A DNA stretch of 64,000 bases. Source: Aedes albopictus. Taxonomy: Eukaryota > Arthropoda > Insecta > Diptera > Culicidae. Below are positions 36,411 to 46,225 of the stretch, piece after piece (position 1 is the first letter of the stretch; every line of letters begins with the position of its first letter). A program made the translations under genes and the position numbers. Below the pieces are notes generated by a model that was given only the letters and a program-made list of their open reading frames with translations, was not told where the DNA came from and did no database searches. The stretch spans positions 45,419,464 through 45,483,463 of the forward strand of contig NC_085138.1 of assembly GCF_035046485.1 (NCBI RefSeq), read 5' to 3'.

Positions 36411-37423
36411 CTGCAGCCCTCCATCTTCAGCCACGTCCCACATTTGCCAAATCGTTACGCACCTTGCAAGTTGCCCTCCAGGTCTTCTCGTACCATCCGA
36501 ATATCTTCCAAACACCAGCTTATTGCAGGACTGTTATCCGGTATTCTTGCCCTGGAAGATAAAGTGACGCTTGATTGGCGGCGGCTTGCCCAAGATATTG
36601 TCCCGTCTCCGAGTTGGAAGCTTATTCCGGACGTGGAACGTCTGCTGCAGGGCGGTAATCTGCCGAACATGGTAATCAGCTTCTCAGACTCAGTTTGTAG
36701 ACACCGCCGACGTGTTGAACCTCTACGCCGAGGCGTAGCTCCCCGAGACACGTCAACTCGAAATTCGTCCACAGCCCTTCACAGAACTTCGCTAACTAGC
36801 CTTCGTCCGTAGATGCCGTCTATATATGCCATCAGGATCACCTTCGTTTTCCCGCAATCTTTTACGTACAAACAAGGGTCCGCCGCGGCAACTTGGAACC
36901 AATTCTTCATCAACACTTCGTCCAAACGTTTGTTCACGCACCTACGTTGGAGCTGGCATACATGGTTCTCTTTATCTGCGGTCTCTAAGCCGGTCGGTTG
37001 CCGTATCAGGACGCTTTCAGGATGTCCGTAGAGGTACGCTGTCATTATATCCAAGTGGCGTACGGACATGTAGTGGTTCGAAGCAACCGTTAGTAATGCC
37101 CCTCGTTGCCTGGCACGTCACAGGAGCGAACACATCGTGAACGTCGACTCCAGTTCGCTGGGTATATCCCTGGGCAACCAACCTTACCTTGCACTTCACG
37201 ATGTCGTTATTCTCGTTCCGTTTTACCTTGTAAATACACTAGCTTTCTGAACCTTCGGCCGCGGAATCAGCTTCCACGTGCCGTTCCGTTGTTGAGCCAA
37301 GTACCGTGGTCGTGTTTCTTGAGTAGTCCTCCTGGAGCGACGAAATCCAGAACTGGATTCCTCTTCTTCACCACTAGCTTAATCACTTGCTTCAGGATCC
37401 TCAGTATCCCGTGCCTCTTCGTT
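36411..37423 (-). pseudogene. Ty1/copia reverse transcriptase region, inactivated
   Basis: Read on the minus strand this gives degenerate copia polymerase motifs in order: KVRLVAQGYTQRTGVD, ...DVFAPV, then MTAYLYGHPE..LIRQPTG, CLYVKDCG, and finally ELR.LGVEVQ and YKLSLRS towards the low-coordinate end. The catalytic YVDD box reads YIDG, so the second aspartate is lost, and frameshifts split the region. A domain-complete element would continue into RNase H; that part is missing. It is the 3' part of the element whose 5' part is at 39712-41630. Confidence 0.85.
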
Positions 37424-38688
37424 GGTATTGTAACCGTTTAGTTACAATTATCTCAATATTATTTTTAATTTGTGCATTTGTTCAGAAACTGTAGTGTTTT
37501 TATAGATTGTGTTTCATGTTGGGTTTGTAAGATTGTATAGATATTGTATAGTTTGTGTTAAATGTATTAGATCAACGGGCTTAAAAAGGCAGAATAAATC
37601 AACTGTGGTAATAAGGAAAAAGGATTGAAAATGGATGGGTGGTGATATTCAACAAGGAAGGAAAATGAAGGGAGAATGTAACAAATGGAAAATGAATGGA
37701 TTGGCTAGATAGAAATTTGGGGAGTCGGCCATTGATGAATAGTAATTCGGCGTCCGTGCAAGACAGTTGAGCCAAGTGATTGAAGTGCCTACAGTGCCCA
37801 AAGTTCCGTGTGTGTCCCTGAACCACAGTGCGAGGCCAATAGTTCAGCCAAGACCTTTGTTTGGATTCTATAATCCTTAGATTGCCCCAGCCAACTGTGC
37901 ACGTTCGGCCAAACCAACGATTTCGTTGGTATTGGTCTAAACGACAAGGACCACCTCTCAGGCTCCGTAACCGCCGTAGAGAGAGAAGTCTCGGACCGTG
38001 AAGTCCTAAGTGTCCAGGAGAACCCTTCTCGGCGTGGCCAATACGGTCTCGTCCTGTCGATTGCGTCAACGAAGGGAACGCCGTAGACTCCCAGGCTACT
38101 ACCGTAGCAATCCGCCATTGCCTTTGGCCCAATCAAGAGGCGCCGCCGCCATTCAGGTGCGCGAAGACCAAGCCACCAAGTCGCCATCTTCCTACTCACC
38201 ACCGCCGAAGCAAACCTCACCTGCAGCAGCGAGCGCTCGCCAACGTCCAACAACGCCCCGGTACGTACCAGAACAACGATCCTCACACTACAAACTAGCC
38301 CATATTAGTAGCAATAGCCCAATAAAGTTCAGACACCCAACATCAGTATTAGATTAAATAAATCCCACATAGTTTTTGTATAACACTTTTTCAATTCACC
38401 AATCACTAAGAATTCCACAGTTTCAGCACCCGTTGTTCCGCGTAGCCCCTCCGAATTACCCAGTAGCATGCCGACCCTGTAGACCCAGCTCTAGGTCTCA
38501 TGCTGCTGAGCTAGTTATCCGGGAGCCTTGGTTTAGCCACTGGGTCGATTGAACAGTTTGTAAGTCTCTGTAAGTCTCAGTATCTTGCCCTACACGCAGA
38601 AAAATGGCGCTTGTTTAAAACAATAAAACGCATGGTTGATTTTCAAACTGAGAATTAACTTATTCCAAAGTTATATTTCTTTGTTTTC
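37424..38688. repeat. Unclassified insertion inside copia pol, possibly a solo LTR
   Basis: The copia reading breaks off at about 37423 and resumes only at 39712. The first part of the inserted DNA begins ttgtaaccgtttagttacaa (37426-37445), itself a palindrome with TG...CA character, and is followed by AT-rich then GC-richer sequence with an AATAAA at about 38355. The frames of 115-177 codons here have no recognisable domain. A long terminal repeat of another retroelement is the best guess, but no matching right border or target duplication was found. Confidence 0.35.
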
Positions 38689-39243
38689 TAGTCTAGTCTA
38701 GTCTACACATACACAGCCATTCATTGAAAGAATCCTGGAGAATGATGGAATCGACTAGTTCCGTCATTCTTCTTGTCATTATTAATGATTGCAATACATT
38801 GGAGATGCATTACAAGCATTAAAGTGGCCAGGCCTACTGTGCAGCGTTTTTAATACAACAATAAAGACAATGAGTGGGGACATCTCGTACCAACCGCTCA
38901 GTTTATGAAAAAGCAAAATTCAACACCAACATTTCAAAAGGGCGTAACTGCATTTGGAAGTAATACCTTCTTTCAAAGCTGTAGGTCGTACTGCCTCCCT
39001 TACACTCAAACCACCGTGGTTGCCGGAAAGAGGAGAGTTTTTCCCATCTGGTACTTGTTGTGAAAAACATGATCCACAGCTTTAAAAGAAGGTGATGATT
39101 CCAAAAGCAGTTACGCCCTTTTGAAATGTTGGTGTCGAATTAAAATATGATAAGATTCGGTGGGGGTGACGATGCTAAGAAGGTTAATGTCACCCCTTGG
39201 TCCTTGGTCCTTCCGGGGATGGAACATAGGTATTTAATCCATG
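38689..39243 (-). mobile_element. 5'-truncated non-LTR retrotransposon copy with 24 bp target duplication
   Basis: A 24 bp sequence starting ccaaagttatatttct is present at 38665-38688 and 39244-39267, directly flanking the insert. The 3' tail, on the left because the copy is minus-strand, is (tctag)n. The part next to the tail (acacatacacagcc, gaatcctgg, ggccaggcctactg, gcagcgttt, gtaccaa.cgctc) matches the start of the insert at 49233-50351. A small foldback element (38917-39141) lies inside. No reverse transcriptase remains. Confidence 0.88.
38917..39141. mobile_element. ~225 bp foldback MITE, nested in the non-LTR copy
   Basis: The arms aattcaacaccaacatttca / tgaaatgttggtgtcgaatt pair over the terminal ~40 bp, continuing through aaaagggcgtaactgc; gtaccttcttt-like and aaagaagg motifs continue the pairing inward. 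Exact border and target duplication are uncertain (aatt is present at both ends). Confidence 0.75.
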
Positions 39244-39267
39244 CCAAAGTTATATTTCTTTGTTTTC

Positions 39268-39711
39268 ATTTAAAAACAGCCGATTACCATCATTTCATAT
39301 AATGTCAAAAATGTCATTTGTTTCAACAAAATAAAAACCATAAACATGGTCCGAAAGCACTCACACATCTTTAAAATGCTTACCCCAACATCGCCATGTT
39401 GGTGGATAACACGCAGTTACTCACGACAGCATCCACAAAAAGTTGGTCGGTTTCGCCTTTTTTGTCTTTTTTCTAGTCGTTCTTCTCCCCATCCGCTTAC
39501 CGATGGTCTAAAAATAGAATTCCGAGCTGCCGCAGTTGCTGCCGTCATCAACACAATCACAATCCGGGTGGCAAAGTGCAGTCGTTTGAATCAATCCATT
39601 ATTTCATGTTGAAAATACCATATCTCTGTTTGTTTCAACAAACTGTCAAAAATTTCGACAAATGAAAATATTTGTATTATCAAACAATAGAACAGTTCAA
39701 TTTAAACTAGA
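39268..39711. other. Unclassified insertion sequence within the copia element
   Basis: Continuation of the foreign DNA between the integrase and reverse transcriptase parts of the copia remnant. Phrases like tgtttcaacaaa and tgtcaaaaatgtc occur at about 39300-39330 and 39625-39660, suggesting paired ends of a small element. Not classified. Confidence 0.35.
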
Positions 39712-41630
39712 GTTCTGCGTCAACTCGTATACTCGTAGCCATCTCCTCAAGCTATCTGTTTGTGCGCTCAGCTACCCCGTTCTGCTGAGGCTGGAGTTAG
39801 ATTCCTTCGGCTTTGTAGAAGTCACGCAGTTCCTTATTCACGAACTCTCCCCCTCCATCCGAACGCACCACGCACGGTTTTCGCTCACACAGGTTCTCGA
39901 CCCATTTGACGTATTCCTTGATGTGGGTGTACTTTGTCCATAGTACCCGAGACGCTTTCCGATCAACTACCGGAAGAAGCGGAAACCTGGCCGACTTGCT
40001 CTCCATGCAGCACCCACACAGATAAAAATAATGAGATTTACACGTCATGTAAACTTCAGTTTAGTCATGTAAACTTAGTGTTATGATGGTTTACATGATA
40101 TATCATATAAATTTGTGTTATATGCCATGTAAACACACAGAGTCATGCTGGATTACATGACATATAATGGAAGTTTACATGATATTTTGTAAATTTTACA
40201 TGATATGTCATGTAAACTTCAGTGATATCCCACGCTCCAATCATGTGCATCATATGTCACAGAACTTTACACTCTTTTTTCGATCTGTGCACACACCTGT
40301 CGCAACCCGTAATCACTCACTTTCATACCTGTCCTCAAATCCTCCTTGACGATTCTCTCTGCAGCTCAGCTGCTGTGTCCGAGCCGTATATGTCATTCGT
40401 GTTAGCAATTCACCTTGTGATGCCCTTCGGTTGCAGCCATTGACGCCTCTGCAATTCGCATGTAATACAAACCGCTGTGACGATCCCCAGTCGCGACCAC
40501 GGTACCGCCAGAATCAACAATATCACACCCATCCGTATAAAAACTCACCTTGAAGCCTTTTTGGGAGAGCTTACTCGCGGAAACGAGGTTCGTCGGAAGA
40601 GCAGGAACGAATTTCACCTCGTTGACGTCGATCTTCTGTGTGTTGCCTTCACCGTCGCTGCCGTACACCACACCGGACCGGATCGTCCGCTTTCCATCCA
40701 CCGGTGTGATAAAACCACTAGCGAACTGCTTCAAGCCTCGGAAGAATGATTTGTCATTGGTCATGTGGGCGCTCGCCCCGCTGTCGATGACCCAGCTGCT
40801 ATGGGTCGCTTCCGCAACCGTGAACGCAACTCTTCTCGCATCGCTCTGTGCAGCTTTTTCCTTCGCATTCCTGTCCGATTCCGCCTTCGTCGACTGCATG
40901 TCCGCCAGCAACTTCAGGTGTCCAGCCTTCTTACAGTAGTGGCAGGTCCGAGTTTCGTTTCGTAGCCTGCCCTCTGCGCATTGCATCGCCTTTTCCATTT
41001 ACACTGTCATGTCCTTCCGTTCGATGTGATGGTTGAACTCTTCGACCAGCTTAGCCTTGACAGCATCTAGGGAGATGTCCTCATCTGAGCGGCTGTCCAG
41101 CGCTGTCACCAGACCATCATACGAAAGAGGAAGACATGCAGATTTTGGTGTCCTTAACTTATTGTTGTTGAGCTGGTGGATGGCATCCTTAACCTCCTAC
41201 AAGTGGGAGTTGACTCGTTGTTGCTCCCTGCTGTATTGACGTAGTTATTGCTCCCACTGGAACTGCCTTAGTCTTCCATGCCTGTTAACACTGCCTGCGG
41301 TGTATTCTGGTGTCCTGATGTGTTGGTCACTGGTCTCTGGTTCACTGCACGTACCTTTTTTGGCTGCAAACCTGCGAGCGCTCGCGGCGGTCCTGCTGTT
41401 CCAGCGATGGCCGACCAGGACCAGGTTCGCTGTAGTCCACCGGTAAGATGGCGGAGCAGCTACCGTTGACCTACGAAGTCTTGAGCTTGCAATGGCGCTT
41501 GGAAATGATCTGGAATGGCGGTTTGTGGAGATCATTCTGGATTACAAGCGCTTCCTTCATACGTAGTTGGCTGACGACAGCAAGGCCGCCCTCTGTCGAA
41601 CCGAGAAGCGAATCTCTCCTTGGTATCTAA
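39712..41630 (-). pseudogene. Ty1/copia gag-protease-integrase region, inactivated
   Basis: Minus-strand reading gives, in element order from high to low coordinates: gag sequence (ALDSRSDEDISLDAVKAKLV), a damaged zinc knuckle (CHYCKKAGHLKL, final Cys missing), the aspartic protease motif WVIDSGASAHMTND with intact DSG, then integrase pieces RSDGGGEFVNKEL and GVAERTNR.LEEMATSIRVD. Stops and frameshifts interrupt it, and an AT-rich insertion at about 40018-40235 splits integrase. The 5' limit near 41630 is approximate. Long terminal repeats were not identified. Confidence 0.88.
40018..40235. repeat. AT-rich insertion with repeated catgtaaac motif, inside copia integrase
   Basis: The motif catgtaaac or its complement gtttacatg appears at least seven times in ~200 bp, in both orientations, so the piece can fold extensively. 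It interrupts otherwise readable copia coding sequence. It is likely a small MITE; ends not resolved. Confidence 0.6.
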
Positions 41631-42760
41631 GGTCACAAACGAGGTAGACACTTTGTCTGTGATCCGAACACTTGATTTTGATCCATTTAGCGTTGCACGA
41701 ATCAGCCTAATTAGTATCGCGGGAAACCATGTTTTGGCATTATCTGTCAAAGCTCTTTTTTTCACTGAATCGTTCGGTGCTTTAAAATAAGTGATGAATC
41801 TGCAAGTTATACTCCCCGAAAAAAAAAAATGAATGAACTCCCGGAATTTATCTACGATCATTCACATGTTAAACATTTAATTCGTCGTTGATCGGCTCTA
41901 ACGAATACCAACCTGGTGTTCGCCGACGAAGGACTCCTCAAAAGGTCTCAGTCTGTTGAACAGGACACGTGACAGTATCATATACGCCGAATTTACAAGA
42001 GTAATCCCTCTGTAATTGGCACACGCTAGTCTCTGCTCTTTCTTGTAGATTGGGCATGTGAGGCCATTCTGGCCCAGCTGGTTGGTCCTCATATGTATTT
42101 ACAAAATTCTGGTGGGTTGATTGATGTAGCTGCTCACTTCCGTGCTTAAGAAGTTCGACCGGGATCTAGTCCTTCCCAGCTGCCTTGGTGTTTTTCAGCC
42201 CCTTAAGGACCTTCTCAACCTCATCCAGCTATGATGGTTTTTCTGCTTGATCATCATCCACTATGTTAATCCTGTTCCTGAGTGCTCCTTCATTGCTACC
42301 ATTCAACAAATCTCCGAAGCACTCGCTATTACCTGGCTTCCACCTTTGTTTTGTCTATCAGCAAATTCCCTTACCGGTCATTGCACATGGCGGACACTGG
42401 CGCAGCCGCGCGTCTTGGACAGTTGCATAAAACCTCTGCATATCGTTCCTGTCCATACTTTCCTGCGCTTTAGCAATAACACCTTCTTCGTGTTGTCGTT
42501 TTGGCTGTGGTAGATTCGTTGCTCTTCTGCTCTTGCCACCCTGTACCGCTCCCGGTTGAACCATGTACCGGCCACTAGCATTCAACTTTTGGCGGCATTC
42601 TTTTCGTTCTTCACTCGTTGGAACTTCTCGTCGAACATTACATAGGCGGATAGGCGTCTCTGCCAGCCTTTATGACGCTTACGCAAGTTTTGATTAAACA
42701 AGACCATCTTTTCCACGTCTTTATTTTGATCAAGCCTATTTGAATAACTATCATTCTCAC
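41631..42760 (-). pseudogene. Non-LTR retrotransposon reverse transcriptase fragment, inactivated
   Basis: Minus-strand translation shows typical LINE motifs from high to low coordinates: DMQRFYATV, then LKNTKAAGKD.IPVELLKHGSEQLH, GLTCPIYKK, ANYRGITLVNSAY.ILSRVLFNRLRP, EHQVGIR, a motif A region YFKAPNDSVKK and AILIRLIRATLNGSKSSVRI. In active relatives motif A begins with a catalytic aspartate (DFKA...D); here it is tyrosine. Several frames are needed, and the fingers/palm C-terminal part (FADD) is absent. The clade was not determined (RTE-like is my guess). Confidence 0.82.
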
Positions 42761-42793
42761 ACAAACAAAACCCTCTGTTCTTTCCTTCCGCAG

Positions 42794-43309
42794 ATCAAGA
42801 AAATCGCCCTGAATTTACTGAAATCAGCGGAAGACGATAGCCGATGCCTGGTGATTGCCCCCGAGCGCCCATCGGAGACCACTTCCATCCAGAGCGATCT
42901 CACCCAGGAAGCCGAATACCAACGGTTACGTGCCGAGTCCTGGTTCCACGAAAACCTACCCCGGGCCCTGTCGCTCGATCTGCTCATCAACCAAGCGCCC
43001 GGCAGCTTCATCGTCCGCCGGAGCACCACCAAACAAGACTGTTACGCCCTCTCGCTGCGGGTGCCTCCACCTGGACCAAAGATAGCACACTACCTCATCG
43101 TACGGACGGCCTCGGATGCGTACCAGATCAAAGGATTCCACAAAGAGTTCAGTACGCTGCAGGCCCTGATCGTGCACCACTCGGTCATGCCGGAAGCCCT
43201 GCCGGTGCCGCTGGCCGTCCCACGACCCACCAATCTGGCTGTGAAAACCAAATGCGAAGACGATTACGACACGGTTTATGATCTTGCACCGGAAACGACG
43301 ATCGCCTAG
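42794..43309 (+). CDS. SH2-domain adaptor-like protein, coding exon 2 (residues 152-322)
   Basis: The exon starts after the acceptor at 42793 and ends with tag at 43307-43309. An SH2 domain spans about residues 201-295: tryptophan W201 opens it, FIVRRS (223-228) contains the phosphotyrosine-binding arginine R226, HYLIV (250-254) supplies the strand-D histidine, and LQALIVHHS (273-281) with VMPEALPVPLAVP closes it. The closing MPEALP/PL pattern and PGSFIVR opening resemble tensin-type SH2 domains more than Src or Grb2 ones. The C-terminal tail (EDDYDTVYDL, 306-315) has two tyrosines in an acidic setting that could be phosphorylated. SH2 domains bind phosphotyrosine peptides, so a cytoplasmic signalling adaptor is likely. 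With exon 1 the product is 322 residues with no catalytic domain. I do not assign an orthologue; an insect tensin-like or receptor-adaptor protein should be considered. Confidence 0.9.
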   Translation: MKKIALNLLKSAEDDSRCLVIAPERPSETTSIQSDLTQEAEYQRLRAESWFHENLPRALSLDLLINQAPGSFIVRRSTTKQDCYALSLRVPPPGPKIAHYLIVRTASDAYQIKGFHKEFSTLQALIVHHSVMPEALPVPLAVPRPTNLAVKTKCEDDYDTVYDLAPETTIA

Positions 43310-43500
43310 AACCTAACCACAAAGACATCATGCCGCATGTGCTCAAAAAAATCTCCCCATCCCTTTTCGCATGACATCCTACGATATCTAGTAATCGGAC
43401 GTTGAGGAACTTTTACCAAAAATCCTTACTGTTACCTATATTGTGTAAGCCTATTATTAAAACTATACATAGAGCAATATAAATTATTTGAAAAGAAGAA
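43310..43500 (+). promoter_or_regulatory. 3' UTR with candidate polyadenylation signal
   Basis: ATTAAA lies at 43456-43461, about 150 bp after the stop, within AU-rich sequence; aatataaat follows at about 43477. ATTAAA is the common variant signal. The cleavage site would be near 43475-43495. Confidence 0.5.
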
Positions 43501-44078
43501 TTCCATCCCGGACGGCCCCGGTTTGTTGTTGCGTTCTTTATTTGTGATCACCTTCCGACAAATTACCCGCACTCTCATCGAAAGGAAATTATACGCCCAC
43601 AGACGCGCGCGGGTGCGTACGTGCGTGTGTTTTGGGTACTAATTACATACAGCCTGATGGAAAGAATCAACTTTGGCCCTTCATTAGATGGATGCTAAAA
43701 AGACAACCCCGGATATAATTATGGGGTAGGCTTGCACTGGTGGCGCCGCCGCTGCCGTCGGCGACGCGACGGTGTGTCACTGCCTCTCGATGACCGCAAA
43801 GAGGGCCCTCTTGCCAGTACGACATGCATCACGAGTATAGCAAAGCAAGTAAGTATGATGGGATTCAAAGAGTGATTTTCAAATCTATAGGCAAGGCATG
43901 CAGCCTTGGGTACATCCCAGTTATTTCTACTGCATTTCCTTTTACAGATAGAGGACGGTGCTTCGAAACGCGCTGACTGTTTATTGGTTGATTTATTTAT
44001 CATCTTTTTTTACGAGCCATGAGGTCGTTGTATGACTTTACAAATTTTAAAACTTAAACAATGTGTCAATACTGCAAG
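43501..44078. other. Downstream flank of the SH2 gene
   Basis: Includes a short GC-rich tract (cagacgcgcgcgggtgcg, about 43601-43618) and another at 43740-43775. No gene recognised. Confidence 0.4.
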
Positions 44079-44080
44079 TA

Positions 44081-44291
44081 GGGTCTGGGACCATTTGGAC
44101 TGGAGCACCTATTTTGGGCACTTGCTGCTAACTCAGTCAATTTTGAATCGATTGACTTGATTTTTGAGACACTATGAGATACGCACAGTATCTAGCCATG
44201 TACAAAAATTCAATTCAATCGGTTTGAAATTGACTAAGTTATAGCGGCAAGTGCCCAAAATAGGTGCTCCTGCCCAAATGGTCCCAGACCT
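44081..44291. mobile_element. 211 bp TA-flanked MITE, GGGTCTGGGACC ends
   Basis: Left end gggtctgggaccatttgg and right end ccaaatggtcccagacct (one terminal base changed) with TA at 44079-44080 and 44292-44293. The arms extend inward (gcacctattttgggcacttg, caagtgcccaaaataggtgc). The phrase actcagtcaattttgaa is shared with the element at 57458-58024. Confidence 0.9.
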
Positions 44292-44539
44292 TATTTTTGG
44301 GCATAAAAAAAAACATTACATTTCAGGGTTTGTTTGGAATCCAATCAGGGAGTGTCCATAAGCCCCTTGCCCTCTTTGTCACACTTTTTGTATGAAACCA
44401 CTAAAAATTGTGAATGGATCGTCACACTTTATAGAACCCTCTCCTCTCTCAAAGCGTATCGTAATTTAAGGCCGTTTCCTCACAAAATTATGTTGATTTA
44501 ATTTTGTAACTTTGGCATTTAGGTTTTTTTAGGTTTCAG

Positions 44540-44770
44540 TGGCATTTAAGAGTCATCTCAGGGGGCTTTAGGGGGTTCCATGAGGTCTCTGGAGTGTACA
44601 GTCACCTGACTGTACTGTTCAGCGGCGTTTCTCAGGGATGTTTCAATGGGGTCTCAGGAGGTTTAAGGTGGTTCCATGAGGTCTCAGAAACATTTAAGAG
44701 GGTCTCAGGGGGCTCCAGGGGATCTCAGGGACGTTTCAGGTAGTTCCAAGGTGTTTCGAGGAGGTTACAT
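44540..44770. repeat. Degenerate G-rich satellite (ggtctcaggggnnttcca units), part 1
   Basis: Short imperfect units around gtctcagggg and gttccatgagg repeat at roughly 20-35 bp spacing. The array stops abruptly at 44770 and continues in similar form at 45481, so the middle looks inserted. Confidence 0.75.
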
Positions 44771-45480
44771 AGCCCAAGCAACATTTTGATTACCAATTAG
44801 TCTTGTAGAGGTTTTGAAAACAGTCCTAAAACCTTATATCTTTTGTTTTGGTTTTATGATGGTTTTAAAATTAAATTAAACTTTCATGCTGCTTCTAGAC
44901 TACTACGGAATTGTAGCATCTTCTTTACAAACTATCATCACAATGGTTACGCAAAATTTGGCCCTCTGAACCGAATTGCGTCTATATATACAACAAACAA
45001 CATAGTCAAACCATAGACTTTACCAGGCCCGGATTAAGGATTGTGAGGGCCCGGGGCCCGAGCGGATGTAGAGGCCCCTCGGAGAGATGACCAAAAATGT
45101 TTTTCCTTATTTTCGAACAGTACTTGAGCAATATGAAAAATAAAGTTAATGTTAGCAACCAAAAAATGTTTTTGTGGGGGCCCCTAAAATGTGGAGGCCC
45201 GGAGCCTACCAGGCCGGCGCGCTTACACACACACATACACACTCCTTTGGCATATTTCTTGCTCTCGCTGCTTCCCTTCTTCAAGAAGCTACGAGTGCTT
45301 GCAAGCGGAGATCTTTTCTCGCTCGCTCTTTTTTTCCTCGCATTTCATTTCCTCCATTCCACGTCAAAAGGAAGATGAACCTTCGTTAAGTCGCACACCG
45401 ATATAAATGTGCAGTACAAATTTGTATATCTATTCATCGACTTAATTTTAATTTACATTCAATCTTACTTACCTACACTT
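44771..45480. other. Sequence interrupting the degenerate satellite
   Basis: Starts with cccaagcaacatt, like the ends of the element at 3084. The portion at about 45028-45210 begins caggcccggattaagga and ends with aggcccggagcc, with internal gggcccggggcccg / gggggcccct; it looks like the remains of a GC-ended DNA transposon, possibly hAT, although only weakly. A short CA run follows at about 45222-45243. Confidence 0.4.
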
Positions 45481-45930
45481 AGGAGTATTTCAGAGGGCCT
45501 CTGGCGGTTTCAGACGGGGTCTTAAAGGGTTTTGTGGGGTCTCAGGGGTGCTTCAACGGATCTCAAGGGTGTTCCAGGGGTTTGAGGGGTATTTCAGGAG
45601 GTCCAATAGGATTTCAGGAGACTTTCACGGTGTCCAATGGGGTTGCCGGAGGTACCTGAAGGCTTCGGGAATGTGTCACGGGGTTTCAGGCGCGTTTCAG
45701 GGGTTCTCATGAAGTTTCAGAAGGTCTCAACGGGTTTCAAGGGAGGGTCTCTGGGGTGCATCATACTGTTGAAACGCTCCTGAAATCCCCGTAAGTCCTT
45801 TGGAATAACCCTGAACACTCTTAAACTTCTAAGACTCATTAACAAAAATTTTTGAAACACTCTTGGAATGTCTTGTAACACCCCTGAAACCTCCATAACC
45901 CATTGAAATGCTCTTGAAATCCCCGTGGTC
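45481..45930. repeat. Degenerate G-rich satellite, part 2
   Basis: Units like ggtttcaggggtctcaggggtgttccagg continue, and from about 45775 the same motif appears on the opposite strand (gaaacactcctgaaatccccg). The orientation switch near 45765 makes the array partly palindromic. Confidence 0.75.
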
Positions 45931-46225
45931 CCGTTGAAATGAGTTGCATAATGAACATTATGCACCTATTTTTCATTATGCAACTCGTTTCAGTTGCATT
46001 ATGAACCGGTACGGAAAAGTAAGTCATTATGATACTGAAATGAGTAGTATAAAATAAAAATTATAATACTGAATTGCATAATAGTAGTTTACGCAACAAG
46101 GTGCAGAATAAAGATTTTTACAGCACGAGTTGTACATTTATCTAACGAGGCTTGCCGAGTTGGATAATTACGATGAGTGCTGTAAAAATCGAGTTCTGCA
46201 CCGAGTTGCGTACAACGTTTTTTGC
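45931..46225. mobile_element. Foldback repeat with gttgcataatg motifs, copy 1
   Basis: Contains gagttgcataatgaacatta / cattatgcaactcg inverted motifs and ends with a hairpin tttttacagcac...gtgctgtaaaaa (about 46117-46189) whose loop has tatctaacgaggcttgccga. A related copy is at 50505-50820. It sits at the end of the degenerate satellite. Confidence 0.7.

Larger units (their letters stand above)
35946..42793 (+). other. 6.85 kb intron packed with mobile elements
   Basis: Donor gtaagt at 35946 and acceptor ctttccttccgcag ending at 42793 fit the consensus and keep the frame. The interior consists largely of a SINE (+), a copia remnant (-), a non-LTR copy (-), a non-LTR reverse transcriptase fragment (-) and unclassified insertions. 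Every large retroelement with coding sequence is antisense to the host gene, which would avoid sense polyadenylation signals. Confidence 0.85.

Noticed and set aside
36455..36812. Plus-strand 122-codon frame in the intron
   Set aside because: Antisense shadow of the degraded copia reverse transcriptase.
37599..38357. 177-, 165- and 115-codon frames on both strands
   Set aside because: Overlapping frames in an insertion within the copia remnant; no gag, protease or other domain is visible.
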